DNA of 64,000 nucleotides from CAWBNS01 sp964445105 (GTDB lineage Bacteria; Chlamydiota; Chlamydiia; Chlamydiales; JAJFMA01). The translations under genes were made by a program, and so were the position numbers. Shown in pieces: positions 35,188 to 44,428 of this stretch (the stretch's first letter is position 1; each line of letters begins with the position of its first letter). Where the stretch lies: positions 1-64,000 of the forward strand of contig CAYUJS010000002.1 of assembly GCA_964445105.1 (NCBI GenBank), in the 5' to 3' direction. The notes below the pieces were generated by a model, which was given only the letters and a program-made list of their open reading frames with translations, was not told where the DNA came from and did no database searches.

Positions 35188-36084
35188 ATGCGCGCACTTT
35201 CCCTCATAACTCTTGTCATTTTGTCTGCTATCACTCCTGCACAGGCGGTTCCCACTGCATCCAAAGAAATTGGCAGAGACCACTGCCCTAGAGCAATCGC
35301 TAAGATCCTGCTAGATATTCAAGATCAGCTTTTTTACCAAGCTTGGGTTGCGTCTAAAAAAACCTCATTAGGCGACGATTTTGAGCCTGAAAAATACCTG
35401 CTAGGCCAGCTCAGCCAAATCGATAACATGGTGGCCTGCGAAAGTATAGGCTTTGCGATCCAGCGCAGCATTTATGAACACCCAGATGCCGACGAACAAA
35501 CCATTGTCGCCAACACAAGTCTAGAAGATGCGATCGCCTACCAGCTGATGCGCATTGTTTCCACAGACATTTACGGAGAAACCGCCTTAACCCACGCCGC
35601 CGCTTCTCAAGAAGGAAAAGGCTTTGAAACAACCGGTGAGCTGCTGAGAAAAATCCTCAGCAGCTTCCAGGCCGCGGTAGACCAGCGATTGGGAAAAGCG
35701 AAGTTAGTCTACAAGGACGCCCAGATTCACGATTTAGAAGCCCCAGGCCTGCGCGCAGGCTACGAGAAAATACTGCATAGGCTAAAGCAAATCATCGCCC
35801 GCGACGGGATCGTCACCGTCTATTTCAATTTCATCAGCCCGGCAGACCCACAAAAACTAGGCACAGTACGCCACAGTATTTTCGCTGAGTTTCAGGCCGC
35901 CCATTTCTACCTATTCGACATGAATGCGCCCAAATGGGTGGTCACCTGGGGCAATGGAGACGGAAGCTACCCAGATGCTGAATCATTGCTAAGAAACGCC
36001 CTAGACTATATAGGTGCGGCCTACCTACAGCCTAACGTCGGTAATAGGCAGACCGCGTTGCAGCTGGCCATATATTCGAATTAG
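35188..36084 (+). CDS. Secreted protein of unknown function, possible papain-fold protease
   Basis: 298 residues from ATG 35188, the start that gives a clean signal peptide (MRALSLITLVILSAITPAQA); a frame 14 codons longer is open. The C-terminal third shows RHSIFAEFQAAHFYLFDMNAP and then LLRNALDYIG, which resembles the His and Asp blocks of YopT-like (C58) cysteine proteases (GHxI...FFDPN...LLxxLxxYI). A cysteine is available at MVACESIGFAI. This is a pattern match only and may be chance. Otherwise it is an exported, soluble, helix-rich protein with no recognised family. Confidence 0.5.
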   Translation: MRALSLITLVILSAITPAQAVPTASKEIGRDHCPRAIAKILLDIQDQLFYQAWVASKKTSLGDDFEPEKYLLGQLSQIDNMVACESIGFAIQRSIYEHPDADEQTIVANTSLEDAIAYQLMRIVSTDIYGETALTHAAASQEGKGFETTGELLRKILSSFQAAVDQRLGKAKLVYKDAQIHDLEAPGLRAGYEKILHRLKQIIARDGIVTVYFNFISPADPQKLGTVRHSIFAEFQAAHFYLFDMNAPKWVVTWGNGDGSYPDAESLLRNALDYIGAAYLQPNVGNRQTALQLAIYSN

Positions 36085-36089
36085 GAGGC

Positions 36090-36473
36090 TTAATGCCTCG
36101 CCCCGCCTTTGCGCAACTCACGATAGCCTTCCCAATAGTAGCAGTGTTTTTTGGCCCAGTTGCGATACACCTTACGTAAGCACGGGCTAGGACTGCAACA
36201 CGCACAGTGCAGACAGTGGCTAGTCCCGCAGTGTGCGCACTCGTGGTAGGAATAGGCGCACTTGTGGCAGTAGTTCTCGTTACACTGCTGCTGAAAACAG
36301 GTTTGACCGGTGCAAACGCAATCGTTACAATAAAAAACACTACAGAGCAGACGCACCGGTCCTACGGGCACAGCTTCAACGCATGTCTCTGCACCAGCCA
36401 CCGAGGTTGAGCTCAGACAAACCGTTGCTAGAAAAGCGGCTAAAACGATAATGTATTTAGTCAGCGACACCAC
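36090..36473 (-). CDS. Small cysteine- and histidine-rich exported protein
   Basis: 127 residues. A signal peptide (KYIIVLAAFLATVCLSSTSVAG) is followed by a mature chain of about 100 residues with 17 cysteines and several histidines, many as CxxC, CHKC, CxHC or CACC. The tail is basic (KVYRNWAKK, YRELRKGG). It could be a disulfide-linked envelope protein, in keeping with the Cys-rich chlamydial outer membrane complex, or a metal-binding protein. No homologue recognised. The start is GTG 36473, weak, with a second GTG next to it. Ends six bases from the convergent secreted-protein gene. Confidence 0.6.
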   Translation of the reverse strand: MVSLTKYIIVLAAFLATVCLSSTSVAGAETCVEAVPVGPVRLLCSVFYCNDCVCTGQTCFQQQCNENYCHKCAYSYHECAHCGTSHCLHCACCSPSPCLRKVYRNWAKKHCYYWEGYRELRKGGARH

Positions 36474-36553
36474 TCAAATCCATGTTATAAATTTCTATGT
36501 AGCCAAACCTCGCCACTAGGTCAATATAAAAAAAGAACAAAAGGATGGCCTCT

Positions 36554-37066
36554 ATGACGCGCCCAGGTAAAACAGTCGCCGAAACAGCTGTAACCGATCA
36601 TACCTACAAGGTATTTCCCAACGACCTAAACTCTCACGGAACTGTTTTTGGAGGCATGGTCATGTCCCAGGCAGACCGCGTTGCTAACGTCGTTGCTGAA
36701 CGGCACAGCGAGCGACTTTGTGTCACGGCTTCTGTCGATTCGATGCATTTTCTCGCGCCCGCGCGCAGAGGCGAAACGCTCGTCTTCATGGCCTGCGTGA
36801 ACCGCGCTTGGCGTAGCTCGATGGAGGTCGGTGTTAAGGTCGTTTCAGAAAACTACCGCACAGGTAACCGCGCGCACATACTTAGCGCCTACTTCACCTT
36901 CGTGGCCGTAGACGATGAGCACCAGCCGTGCGATTGCGCCCCCGTCATCCCCCAATCTCCTATTGAAAAACGCCGTTTCGAAGAGGCTGGCGAACGCCGC
37001 AGGCAACGTCAAGAAGAAGCCGCGCAGCGCCGGGCCCGCCGCCAGCAGGAACCTCTTCAGTCGTAA
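36554..37066 (+). CDS. Acyl-CoA thioesterase (YciA-type hotdog)
   Basis: 170 residues from ATG 36554, which has AAAAGGA about nine bases upstream; an ATG at 36545 is also open but overlaps that site. The hotdog core NSHGTVFGGMVMSQADRVANVVAERHS and the segment MHFLAPARRGETLVF identify the acyl-CoA hydrolase (YciA/BACH) family, which cleaves fatty acyl-CoA to free acid and CoA. An unusual Arg/Gln/Glu-rich helix of about 35 residues ends the protein (KRRFEEAGERRRQRQ...). It is convergent with cydB, ten bases apart. Confidence 0.85.
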   Translation: MTRPGKTVAETAVTDHTYKVFPNDLNSHGTVFGGMVMSQADRVANVVAERHSERLCVTASVDSMHFLAPARRGETLVFMACVNRAWRSSMEVGVKVVSENYRTGNRAHILSAYFTFVAVDDEHQPCDCAPVIPQSPIEKRRFEEAGERRRQRQEEAAQRRARRQQEPLQS

Positions 37067-37076
37067 ATTAAGCCTA

Positions 37077-38108
37077 TCAATAACTCGTTGACTCTAATTT
37101 TACCTTACCTCGGAAGATCCAGTAAATCCCCAGCGTGTAGGAAATAACCAGCGGTACACCTATAAACGCCATTAACAATAAAATTTTCAGAGTCATCTCG
37201 GAAGATGAGCTATTATAAATCGTTAAACTCAGATGCTCAGGATCGTTGATCGCGCGCAGCACCGTCGGGTACATTCCCACTGCAAATAGAGAGAAGAGGA
37301 AAACCATCGAAAAGCAAGAAGAGATAAACGCCCTACCGTCGCGACCTGACTGGAGTTCCCTAGGAATATTAGCAATAGCAAACATGTTTGCCACGGCCAG
37401 CAAAAAGAAAACAGGCCTCTCTTGGATAGCTCTCGTCATGTGAGGCTGATAAATCAAAGTCGCCATCGTCGCCAAAACGTAAGTGATTATAAAGAAAACG
37501 ATCGCAGGGTTAATCCAGCGACGTGCGCGCTCGTTTAGCTCGCCCTCCGTTTTCATGGCCACATAGATCGCCCCGTGCATCATAAAGAGAGCCACTGTCA
37601 TCACGCCAATCAGCAGAGCATACGGATGCACAAGCTGCGCAAACGTGCCTGCAAACTCTTGCTCGGCGTTAAGTGGAACCCCACGGATAATGTTGCCCAT
37701 GATCAGACCAAGATCGAGCGCGATCACATAACTCGCCACGCTGAACGCTCGGTCCCAACCGCTTCTCCACCATTTCTGCGCCTGTTTACTGCGAAACTCA
37801 ATGGCTACCGCACGAAAAATAATACCCGCCAAAAGAATCATCACAGGAATGTAAAAGCCTGAGCAAAAAGTCGCGTAGATGGCGGGAAAACCAGCAAATA
37901 GAGCGCCGCCCGCGGTGACTAACCACACCTCATTTCCATCCCAAACAGGGCCGATCGAGTTCAGCATCAGGCGGCGCTCCTGGTCCGTTTCAGCCAGTAA
38001 ATGCAACTGCCCGACGCCCAGGTCAAACCCATCCAAGACAGCGTAACCCGTCAGCAAAATCACAACGATCGAAAACCAAATAAATTGTAAGTCGGATAGA
38101 AGATCCAT
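37077..38108 (-). CDS. cydB: Cytochrome bd ubiquinol oxidase subunit II
   Basis: 343 residues, about eight to nine membrane helices. The hallmark FVILLTGYAVLDGFDLGVG-like start is seen as VVILLTGYAVLDGFDLGVGQ, and GPVWDGNEVWLVTAGGALFAGFP is strongly conserved in CydB. It is paired with CydA five bases upstream. Together they reduce oxygen with quinol and help build the membrane potential at low oxygen. The protein is a little shorter than E. coli CydB (379). Confidence 0.95.
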   Translation of the reverse strand: MDLLSDLQFIWFSIVVILLTGYAVLDGFDLGVGQLHLLAETDQERRLMLNSIGPVWDGNEVWLVTAGGALFAGFPAIYATFCSGFYIPVMILLAGIIFRAVAIEFRSKQAQKWWRSGWDRAFSVASYVIALDLGLIMGNIIRGVPLNAEQEFAGTFAQLVHPYALLIGVMTVALFMMHGAIYVAMKTEGELNERARRWINPAIVFFIITYVLATMATLIYQPHMTRAIQERPVFFLLAVANMFAIANIPRELQSGRDGRAFISSCFSMVFLFSLFAVGMYPTVLRAINDPEHLSLTIYNSSSSEMTLKILLLMAFIGVPLVISYTLGIYWIFRGKVKLESTSY

Positions 38109-38113
38109 ATCAC

Positions 38114-39484
38114 CTACTCCTCTTCAAAAAGTTGTCTTTGATTGTGGTAAACTAGTTCCGTATCTACCTCTGTGGGGCCTTCTTGAATTTTGTGGTTGAG
38201 AAGGTAAATAAAAAGAATTAACAAGAAAATATAGACCAAGGAAAACAGGACTAGAGATCCTAGAATATGCCCTGCGGTAACAGACTTGGATAGCCCTTCA
38301 GAAATACGCATCAATCCGTAGACGATCCAAGGGTAGCGCCCCATTTCAGCCGTCATCCAACCCGCCTGGTTGGCGATCTGTGGAAATACTACGATGCCCA
38401 CCAAGCATTTTAACAGCAATCGATGGCTAAACAGCTTACCGCTTCGCCACTGCACCAACGCGATTACGCTCAGCAGGGTCATGCAAGCCCAGCAGTAAAG
38501 CATGATATGATACGACTGAAACACCCAAGGCACCTTCGGCCAATCTTGTCTGGGAAAATGATCCAGGCCGGTCACCGCAGCAGCCGGATCACCGTGCAGC
38601 AAAATACTCAGTAACGCAGGGATCTTAATGCCGTAATTGACCCTTGCTTCTTGGCTATCTGGCAAGCCAAAAAGGTAAATAGGAGCCTCTCCCCCTGTCT
38701 GATAAATCCCCTCCATCGCAGCCATCTTCGCTGGCTGGTGCTGTGCGACGATCTTGTCGCTCGCATCGCCAGTAACCAGCTGTAAAACGCACGAAAGCAT
38801 GCAAACAACCAGCCCCACCTTCAAAGAGGTACGCGCAAAGGGCTCATGCACCCCTTTCAACAGATAGTACGCCCCCACGCTCATCGCCAAAGTCGCACCG
38901 GCTAACCAACAGCCCAATCCCACGTGTAATAGCCGTACAACTGAAGAAGGGTTAAAGACCATTTCCCAAAAATCTACGATCTCCGCGCGCGCCATCAAGC
39001 CTTCCCCAACGATATGGTAACCAGCAGGCGTCTGCATCCAAGAGTTAGCCACCGTAATCCAAACCGCGCTAAAGTGCGCTCCAAGACAAACCATAAGTGT
39101 GGCAAAGAAATGTAATTTGGGCCCCACCCGATCCCAGCCAAACAAAAGCAATGCCAAAAATCCCGACTCAAGGAAAAAGGCAAACACGCCTTCCGCGGCC
39201 AGCGCACTACCAAAAACGTCACCAACGAACCGTGAATAGGTCGCCCAGTTTGTGCCAAACTCGAACTCCATCACAATGCCCGTCGCCACCCCAATCGCAA
39301 AAGTTAAGGCGAAAATCTTCGTCCAAAATTTAGCCACCTGGCGGTAATGAACCTCTCCGGTCTTAAGGTATAGTCCCTCGATAATCACCAATATGACACC
39401 CAAACCTATGCTTAAGGGGGGATAGATATAGTGAAACATAATCGTCACCGCAAACTGGATTCTGGCTAGCGTTTCAGTGTCCAT
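38114..39484 (-). CDS. cydA: Cytochrome bd ubiquinol oxidase subunit I
   Basis: 456 residues with the three-haem subunit features: [20 protein letters not shown] with a haem-ligand His at residue 18, a second ligand region [12 protein letters not shown], and the GRYPWIVYG block (GRQPW in E. coli) near residue 380. The quinol-binding loop is of the short type. cydA-cydB lies divergent from cdaA-ybbR, with a Rpn-type relic in between; in C. trachomatis CT011-CT014 hold the same four functions. A terminator for the minus-strand relic lies before it at 39633. Confidence 0.95.
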   Translation of the reverse strand: MDTETLARIQFAVTIMFHYIYPPLSIGLGVILVIIEGLYLKTGEVHYRQVAKFWTKIFALTFAIGVATGIVMEFEFGTNWATYSRFVGDVFGSALAAEGVFAFFLESGFLALLLFGWDRVGPKLHFFATLMVCLGAHFSAVWITVANSWMQTPAGYHIVGEGLMARAEIVDFWEMVFNPSSVVRLLHVGLGCWLAGATLAMSVGAYYLLKGVHEPFARTSLKVGLVVCMLSCVLQLVTGDASDKIVAQHQPAKMAAMEGIYQTGGEAPIYLFGLPDSQEARVNYGIKIPALLSILLHGDPAAAVTGLDHFPRQDWPKVPWVFQSYHIMLYCWACMTLLSVIALVQWRSGKLFSHRLLLKCLVGIVVFPQIANQAGWMTAEMGRYPWIVYGLMRISEGLSKSVTAGHILGSLVLFSLVYIFLLILFIYLLNHKIQEGPTEVDTELVYHNQRQLFEEE

Positions 39485-39632
39485 TTACTGCCCTCAGTGT
39501 AAACGTTAGAAGGTGCCCAGGATTCTGGATTGCGAGACCGAAGTCAATCTAAAAACAGCAAAACGCCAACCAGATTTATTAAAATATAAATACATACATT
39601 GAACCCGCGCTGAGATATGGATATGACGGTTT

Positions 39633-39651
39633 AAAAATGCCCCGCAGGGGC
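39633..39651 (-). terminator. Intrinsic terminator of the Rpn relic
   Basis: On the minus strand GCCCC-TGC-GGGGC is followed by ATTTTTAAA. It lies about 30 bases after the stop of the gene at 39684. Confidence 0.55.
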
Positions 39652-39683
39652 TCTTTCACCAAACAGCGCCAGGATAGACAAGA

Positions 39684-40121
39684 TCAGTAAGATGATCTTA
39701 ACTGTGCGATTATTTCTGATGAAAGATTGGTGGCGCGAGCAACCACCTCCGAGCTCAAACCTTCAAGAATCAGTTTTTTTGCTATTGCGATTTTTTCTTC
39801 TTCCCAACCCTTTTTATGGCCTTCTTCTAAGCCTACTAGTCGCGCGTGCTTGAGGCACTCTTTTTCAACGGAGATTTTGTCAGTCATGTCATCGTAAGCC
39901 ATCAGCTGTTCGGCGGACCACTTACAGCAATCTGGTTCTGCATACGCCCTATCGATAACGTTGTCATTACCGATAGTCAGTTCCAAACCCTCCGCTTCCG
40001 TTTGCCCAGCGTTTTTGAAAAAATAGGCCCATTTATCGACCATGGAGGCCAGTTGCTCTTTAGTTTTATTCAATTTAGAAAGCTCTAAAAATGAGAAAGA
40101 AAAATCTTTTAGACACCGCAC
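39684..40121 (-). pseudogene. C-terminal fragment of a Rpn/PD-(D/E)XK transposase-like nuclease
   Basis: 145 residues: FSFLELSKLNKTKEQLASMVDKWAYFFKNA, then a helical region and an ARLVGLEEGHKKGWEEEKIAIAKKLI tail. This is the typical second half of Rpn family (formerly transposase_31) proteins, which are abundant in environmental chlamydiae. The usual protein is about 280-300 residues, and the PD-(D/E)XK catalytic core lies in the missing N-terminal half. I see no reading frame for it between 40122 and 40360, so this is a 5'-truncated remnant, probably inactive. The interval 40122-40360 is otherwise empty. Confidence 0.7.
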
Positions 40122-40360
40122 ATGTACTTTTTCCTGTAAGAGGTAGTGGTGAGAGGGGGTGCTCTTTTAGGCTAGGTATGGATCCGCTTCTTATGTTATA
40201 GGCCGATCAGCAAAGCGCAAAAAAGAAAACGGACACCACCCCTAAAGCATAGTACATCAACCTCTCTAAAATCATAATGTCTCCACGTCAGAAATTATAA
40301 TTGCCGAGAATCGAGGGAAAATAGAAAATCTGCCGTGACCTAGCCCCTTCGGTTTGCCCT

Positions 40361-41158
40361 ATGTTGCAGTTACTTATTCCAGCTGTTGAGATTGCCATCG
40401 TAGCGGTGTTCTTTTATTACCTTTTGTCTTTTTTTTGGAATACAAAAGCTATGGACCTCATGCTAGGGCTGGGAGCATTATTGCTATTTTTGGCAGCTGT
40501 AAATTGGCTGAAGCTACCTGTCCTACAAAAAATGTTCATCTATATCGGTAACGTGGCCGTCATCGCTCTTCTGGTTATTTTTCAGCCCGAACTGCGGCTG
40601 GCTTTGGCCAAGCTCAGCGTAAAAGGCAAAAAATTCAAAGAGATCACAGAGTTCGACCGCTTCTTAGATAGCATTGCTCAGACAGTTTACAGGTTGGCCG
40701 AAAGACGTATTGGTGCTCTGATTGTTTTAGAAAACCAAGACTCACTCGATGACTACGCAAATAAAGCGGTCCTACTTAACGCTGAATTCAGTGCAGAGCT
40801 ACTGGAGTCGATATTTAGCACCACCACACCGTTACACGACGGCGCGGTGATTATACGCGGCACCACCCTAGTTTCGGCAGCTACTATCTTACCTCTGGCC
40901 GAGGAGAGCACACAGCTCTCCAAGTCGATGGGCACGCGCCACCGCGCCGGACTTGGGATTAGCGAATTGACCGACGCACTTATCATTGTTATCTCAGAAG
41001 AGACAGGCAGGGTTTCCATCGCACGCGAGGGCATCATCACACGCGGCATCAAACCAGATCGTTTTAAAGGCATCGTTCGCAGTATCTTCACCCCTCCCAA
41101 GTTAACTGCACAGCAACCCGTTAAATGGCTTGAACGAATCAGAGCATGGAAAATTTGA
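40361..41158 (+). CDS. cdaA: Diadenylate cyclase CdaA
   Basis: Makes the signal nucleotide c-di-AMP from two ATP. 265 residues. Three N-terminal membrane helices (to about residue 80) are followed by the DisA_N catalytic domain with the diagnostic LHDGAVII (DGA) and GTRHRAGLG (RHR) motifs. c-di-AMP controls osmotic and envelope homeostasis, and in chlamydial infection triggers the host STING pathway. The gene overlaps the regulator that follows by 13 bases, as usual for cdaA-cdaR. In Chlamydia this is the ybbP-like gene CT012 next to cydA. Confidence 0.94.
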   Translation: MLQLLIPAVEIAIVAVFFYYLLSFFWNTKAMDLMLGLGALLLFLAAVNWLKLPVLQKMFIYIGNVAVIALLVIFQPELRLALAKLSVKGKKFKEITEFDRFLDSIAQTVYRLAERRIGALIVLENQDSLDDYANKAVLLNAEFSAELLESIFSTTTPLHDGAVIIRGTTLVSAATILPLAEESTQLSKSMGTRHRAGLGISELTDALIIVISEETGRVSIAREGIITRGIKPDRFKGIVRSIFTPPKLTAQQPVKWLERIRAWKI

Positions 41159-42402
41159 TACCTCACACCTTCAACCACGACTGGAAACGCAAGTTCATTG
41201 CGTTAATGGGCGCCATAGCTGTTTGGCTGTTCGTCAACCAAACGATCACTGCCACAAAAACTATCTCCAGCGTACCCATCCGCGTGATCAACTTACCCCA
41301 AGATAAGACCATTCAAGGCCTATTGCCAAACGGCATTCTAAACCGGCGCGTCACGTTGACATTAACTGGTACAAAAGATGTCGTCGATACATTAGAGCCC
41401 AGCGATCTAGAGGTGGTCATCGACACCGCCCATCAGCCCGAAGAGTGGGTTTTGCAAGTAAATAAAAAGAACCTTGTCAGTTTAAATCCCGAAGTGGATT
41501 TACTGAGGCACATCAAATCTGTTGCAAATAACGAGTTCGTGGTGAAGATGAGTCGCGTCATCACGCGCCCCGTACCTGTCATCATCAAACCGCCCGCGGA
41601 GGCAGCGCCAGAAGGCTACCAATTTCTGGATATATGGCCGCAAAATCTTTCTCAAACGGTGACAGGACCAGCCGAGCAGGTCGAACAGCTAGAAGAACGC
41701 GGTTTTCATCTCACTTTCGATCTAAGCCAGATCACCAAAGCACAGCTCGACGCAATGAAAGGTTCCTCACAAACTTTCCGCGACGATGAGGTGGGCTTCA
41801 TCGTTCCGGATAGCTGGAAAATTGTAACCGTACCGTTTGAAAGCGACCTACCGCAAGCCATTAACGACCCTCGAGCGACGAACCTCCAAATAACTTTTCT
41901 ACGCAAAGAATTGATCCCGATTCCAAATGAACTGCCAGTACGCGTTTTTTATCCTACGGAACTTAACAAGACCCTTAACCCCATCTCACGCCCATTAAAG
42001 CCTAGTAGTCTTATTCAACAGACAAACGGCATGCAGTTTCTGAATCGCAAATTGCTGGCTGGTGGAGCCAGTCGTCTTTTCGTGGATATCATACGAGATA
42101 GCATAGAGATCGTCATCACAGCAGCTCCAGAGGCCGAACGCGAATTTTTGCAGTGGAGCCTAGAATTCATCAACCAACGCGAGTTAGAAGACACCTTCGT
42201 GGCCCTTTTCATGACAGATCATTCCACACATGGCTCCGAAAATTCCGAAGCAGCTCGGAAGCGTGAAAGCCGCCTTAGAAGGCGTTTTAGAGAATACGTG
42301 CGCGAACTGACTCTCTACAGTTCGGCCAGCGACAGCCTGTCGCTTGAAGCTAAAATGACTTCTACCGGCATCGTCATCAATGATATGTCGAGCGCTCCTT
42401 AA
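41146..42402 (+). CDS. YbbR-domain protein, CdaA regulator CdaR
   Basis: 418 residues. A short cytoplasmic start is followed by one membrane helix (KFIALMGAIAVWLFVNQTI, about 15-33) and a long extracytoplasmic part with YbbR-like beta domains, as in SSVPIRVINLPQDK, VTLTLTGTKDVVDTLEPSDLEVVIDT and QTVTGPAEQVEQL. In Firmicutes CdaR binds CdaA and modulates its activity. Overlap with cdaA suggests the same partnership. The last 100 residues (from ITAAPEAER) do not look like a YbbR repeat. Its stop is one base from the next start. Confidence 0.85.
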   Translation: MENLIPHTFNHDWKRKFIALMGAIAVWLFVNQTITATKTISSVPIRVINLPQDKTIQGLLPNGILNRRVTLTLTGTKDVVDTLEPSDLEVVIDTAHQPEEWVLQVNKKNLVSLNPEVDLLRHIKSVANNEFVVKMSRVITRPVPVIIKPPAEAAPEGYQFLDIWPQNLSQTVTGPAEQVEQLEERGFHLTFDLSQITKAQLDAMKGSSQTFRDDEVGFIVPDSWKIVTVPFESDLPQAINDPRATNLQITFLRKELIPIPNELPVRVFYPTELNKTLNPISRPLKPSSLIQQTNGMQFLNRKLLAGGASRLFVDIIRDSIEIVITAAPEAEREFLQWSLEFINQRELEDTFVALFMTDHSTHGSENSEAARKRESRLRRRFREYVRELTLYSSASDSLSLEAKMTSTGIVINDMSSAP

Positions 42403-42403
42403 G

Positions 42404-43519
42404 ATGCGCCCACGCTTAGTTCTATTGAAAGGGCAAATTGTCTCTCAGGGTGGCCTGGAAAAGTACACCCTACATTTAGCACAAGCTTTTGTGGCGCATG
42501 GCTGCGAGGTCACACTACTCACCGCTGGGGAAACACCTCCTCTCTTTCGTGAAACATGCGAAGTCATCTCGCTGTTCCCCAAGTCACGCCTTAGCGTCCT
42601 GCACCTCTACCGCTTTGAACGCGCTTGTCAACAATGGCTAACGCGAACCCGCCCCGAAATTGTCTTTGGGTTAGACCGCAACAGTTTCCAGACGCACTAC
42701 CGCGCGGGAAACGGGGTACATCGCGCCTACCTTGCCCAACGGTACTTGATGGAGCCTGGGCTCAAAAAATTCACGCTCGCGCTCAACCCATTCCACCAAG
42801 GCATGCTTCATCTGGAGCGAAAAGCCTTTGAAAACCCAAAACTACAATGCCTCTTTGCTAATTCTGAAATGGTACGTCAAGAAATTTTACAGTACTACCA
42901 CATCGACCCCACACGCGTGGAGGTCATCCACAACGGCGTACAGTGGAGTCAATGGCAATCGCATTTCGACCATATTCCACAGAGAACCCAAAACGCTTTC
43001 CAATTTTTGTTCATAGGACATGGTTATCGCCGTAAAGGTCTTGCATTTCTCTTGCAAGGCCTAAGCCTGCTTAAAGACACCAACTGGAAGCTCACAGTCA
43101 TCGGCAAAGACAACGCCGTCCATGAATTTCAAGAAATAGCGCGACGGTTAAAAATAGATGATAAGGTGCGCTTTTTGGGGCCCCAGCCAAACACCATACC
43201 CTTCTATCAAGCCGCCGACGCTTTAATTGCCCCATCCATCTACGACCCCTTCGCCAATGTTACTGTTGAAGCGCTAGCCATGGGGTTGTTTGTGGTTTCC
43301 TCTGCATTCAACGGCGGTAAAGAAATTCTGTGTAAAGAATCGGGGATTGTTATAGAAAACTTGACCGACCCTGATTCCGTGTCCGCAGCTCTGGCTACTG
43401 CTCTGAAACGACCTAAGACACTTGAGCAAGCGTTGACAATACGCAGCTCAGTCCAGCACTTAGACCTTCCCCATCAGCTCAACCGAATCATTAAACAGAC
43501 CCTTGCCCATGCCGGTTAA
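42404..43519 (+). CDS. GT4-family glycosyltransferase (WaaG-like)
   Basis: 371 residues starting at ATG 42404, one base after the ybbR-type stop; the frame is open earlier, but that part overlaps the previous gene. N-terminal motif KGQIVSQGGLEKYTLHLAQ, then GNGVHRAYLA, which strongly recalls WaaG, the LPS-core glucosyltransferase. The C-terminal half has FLFIGHGYRRKGLAFLLQGL and the EX7E-type region PSIYDPFANVTVEALAMG. It likely adds a sugar to the lipooligosaccharide core or another glycan. Substrate not determinable. It overlaps rsmE by 11 bases. Confidence 0.8.
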   Translation: MRPRLVLLKGQIVSQGGLEKYTLHLAQAFVAHGCEVTLLTAGETPPLFRETCEVISLFPKSRLSVLHLYRFERACQQWLTRTRPEIVFGLDRNSFQTHYRAGNGVHRAYLAQRYLMEPGLKKFTLALNPFHQGMLHLERKAFENPKLQCLFANSEMVRQEILQYYHIDPTRVEVIHNGVQWSQWQSHFDHIPQRTQNAFQFLFIGHGYRRKGLAFLLQGLSLLKDTNWKLTVIGKDNAVHEFQEIARRLKIDDKVRFLGPQPNTIPFYQAADALIAPSIYDPFANVTVEALAMGLFVVSSAFNGGKEILCKESGIVIENLTDPDSVSAALATALKRPKTLEQALTIRSSVQHLDLPHQLNRIIKQTLAHAG

Positions 43520-44222
43520 CCGTTTTTTTATCGATCAACCGTTTGAGGCCAACCAAACAGTGCGCCTAATAGAAGAGGAGTACCGACACCTTCGCGTGCT
43601 GCGCCCCAGACCGGGAGACCTGCTAGAGCTAGTCAACGGTAGTGGACAGCTAGGTATCGCCAAGCTGCTACAACTATCTAAAGATGAAGCCCTGGCGCAA
43701 CTAAAAAAAGTCTCACACGAGCAGCCCGCTGGCTATGAGCTCATTCTGGCGCAAGCCATCCCGCGCATCAACCGCCTCGACACCATTCTAGAAAAAGGAA
43801 CCGAATTGGGCGTAACCCAGTTCTGGCTATTCCCCGGAGAACAAGGTGAGCGGCTGACCATCTCTTCACAACAAGAACAGCGTATGAAGCACGTCGTAAC
43901 CGCTGCGTTCAAGCAGTGCGGCAGGCTATGGTTACCTAAAATCGTGCTCAAACCGCCCCTAAAAGAGTGGATGAACTTGCCAGAAAGAACCTATTTTGGC
44001 GATGTGCGACCCTCTGCATCCTTGTTCTACCAAGCGTGGAAGCCAGCACAAAGAGAGATCGCTTTTTTGGTGGGCCCTGAAGCCGGTTTTAGCGAGCATG
44101 AGCTCGCATGCCTTCACAAATTACAAGCCGCCGGCGTATCGTTGCATAACAATATTTTACGCGCCGATACAGCTCCATTGGTCGCCTTGAGCGTCATTTA
44201 CCAACTCGTAGCGGGTGCATAG
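43509..44222 (+). CDS. rsmE: 16S rRNA (uracil-1498-N3)-methyltransferase
   Basis: 237 residues. ATG 43509 is preferred to the TTG at 43503. A SPOUT-fold methyltransferase: N-terminal PUA-like part (RFFIDQPF, YRHLRVLRPRPGDLLELVNG), then RLDTILEKGTELGVTQFWLFPGE and the knot motif LVGPEAGFSEHELA followed by NILRADTAPLVALSVIYQ. All are RsmE signatures. It modifies U1498 in the decoding centre. It is the last gene of the run cdaA-ybbR-GT4-rsmE and is followed by a terminator. Confidence 0.93.
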   Translation: MPVNRFFIDQPFEANQTVRLIEEEYRHLRVLRPRPGDLLELVNGSGQLGIAKLLQLSKDEALAQLKKVSHEQPAGYELILAQAIPRINRLDTILEKGTELGVTQFWLFPGEQGERLTISSQQEQRMKHVVTAAFKQCGRLWLPKIVLKPPLKEWMNLPERTYFGDVRPSASLFYQAWKPAQREIAFLVGPEAGFSEHELACLHKLQAAGVSLHNNILRADTAPLVALSVIYQLVAGA

Positions 44223-44260
44223 AGATACGGGTCTCGCTTAAGATGGCGCTTGGCACGACC

Positions 44261-44294
44261 CAGGAGCCACCCTAGAGCGCTCCTGAGTTTTTTT
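44261..44294 (+). terminator. Intrinsic terminator after rsmE
   Basis: CAGGAGC (44261-44267) pairs with GCTCCTG (44279-44285) around an 11-base loop, followed by AGTTTTTTTT. It ends the plus-strand run that begins at cdaA. Confidence 0.75.
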
Positions 44295-44428
44295 CAGCTA
44301 ATAACAGTATCTCCCACAAATAAAGAGACGAGGCTTAATAGGCGTTTATCCGCAGCCATGGCCTCTTCCCTTCGCGCGCAACCCCACACAAGTCCTGGTA
44401 CCGACCTATATAGCCTTGACCGCGACCT

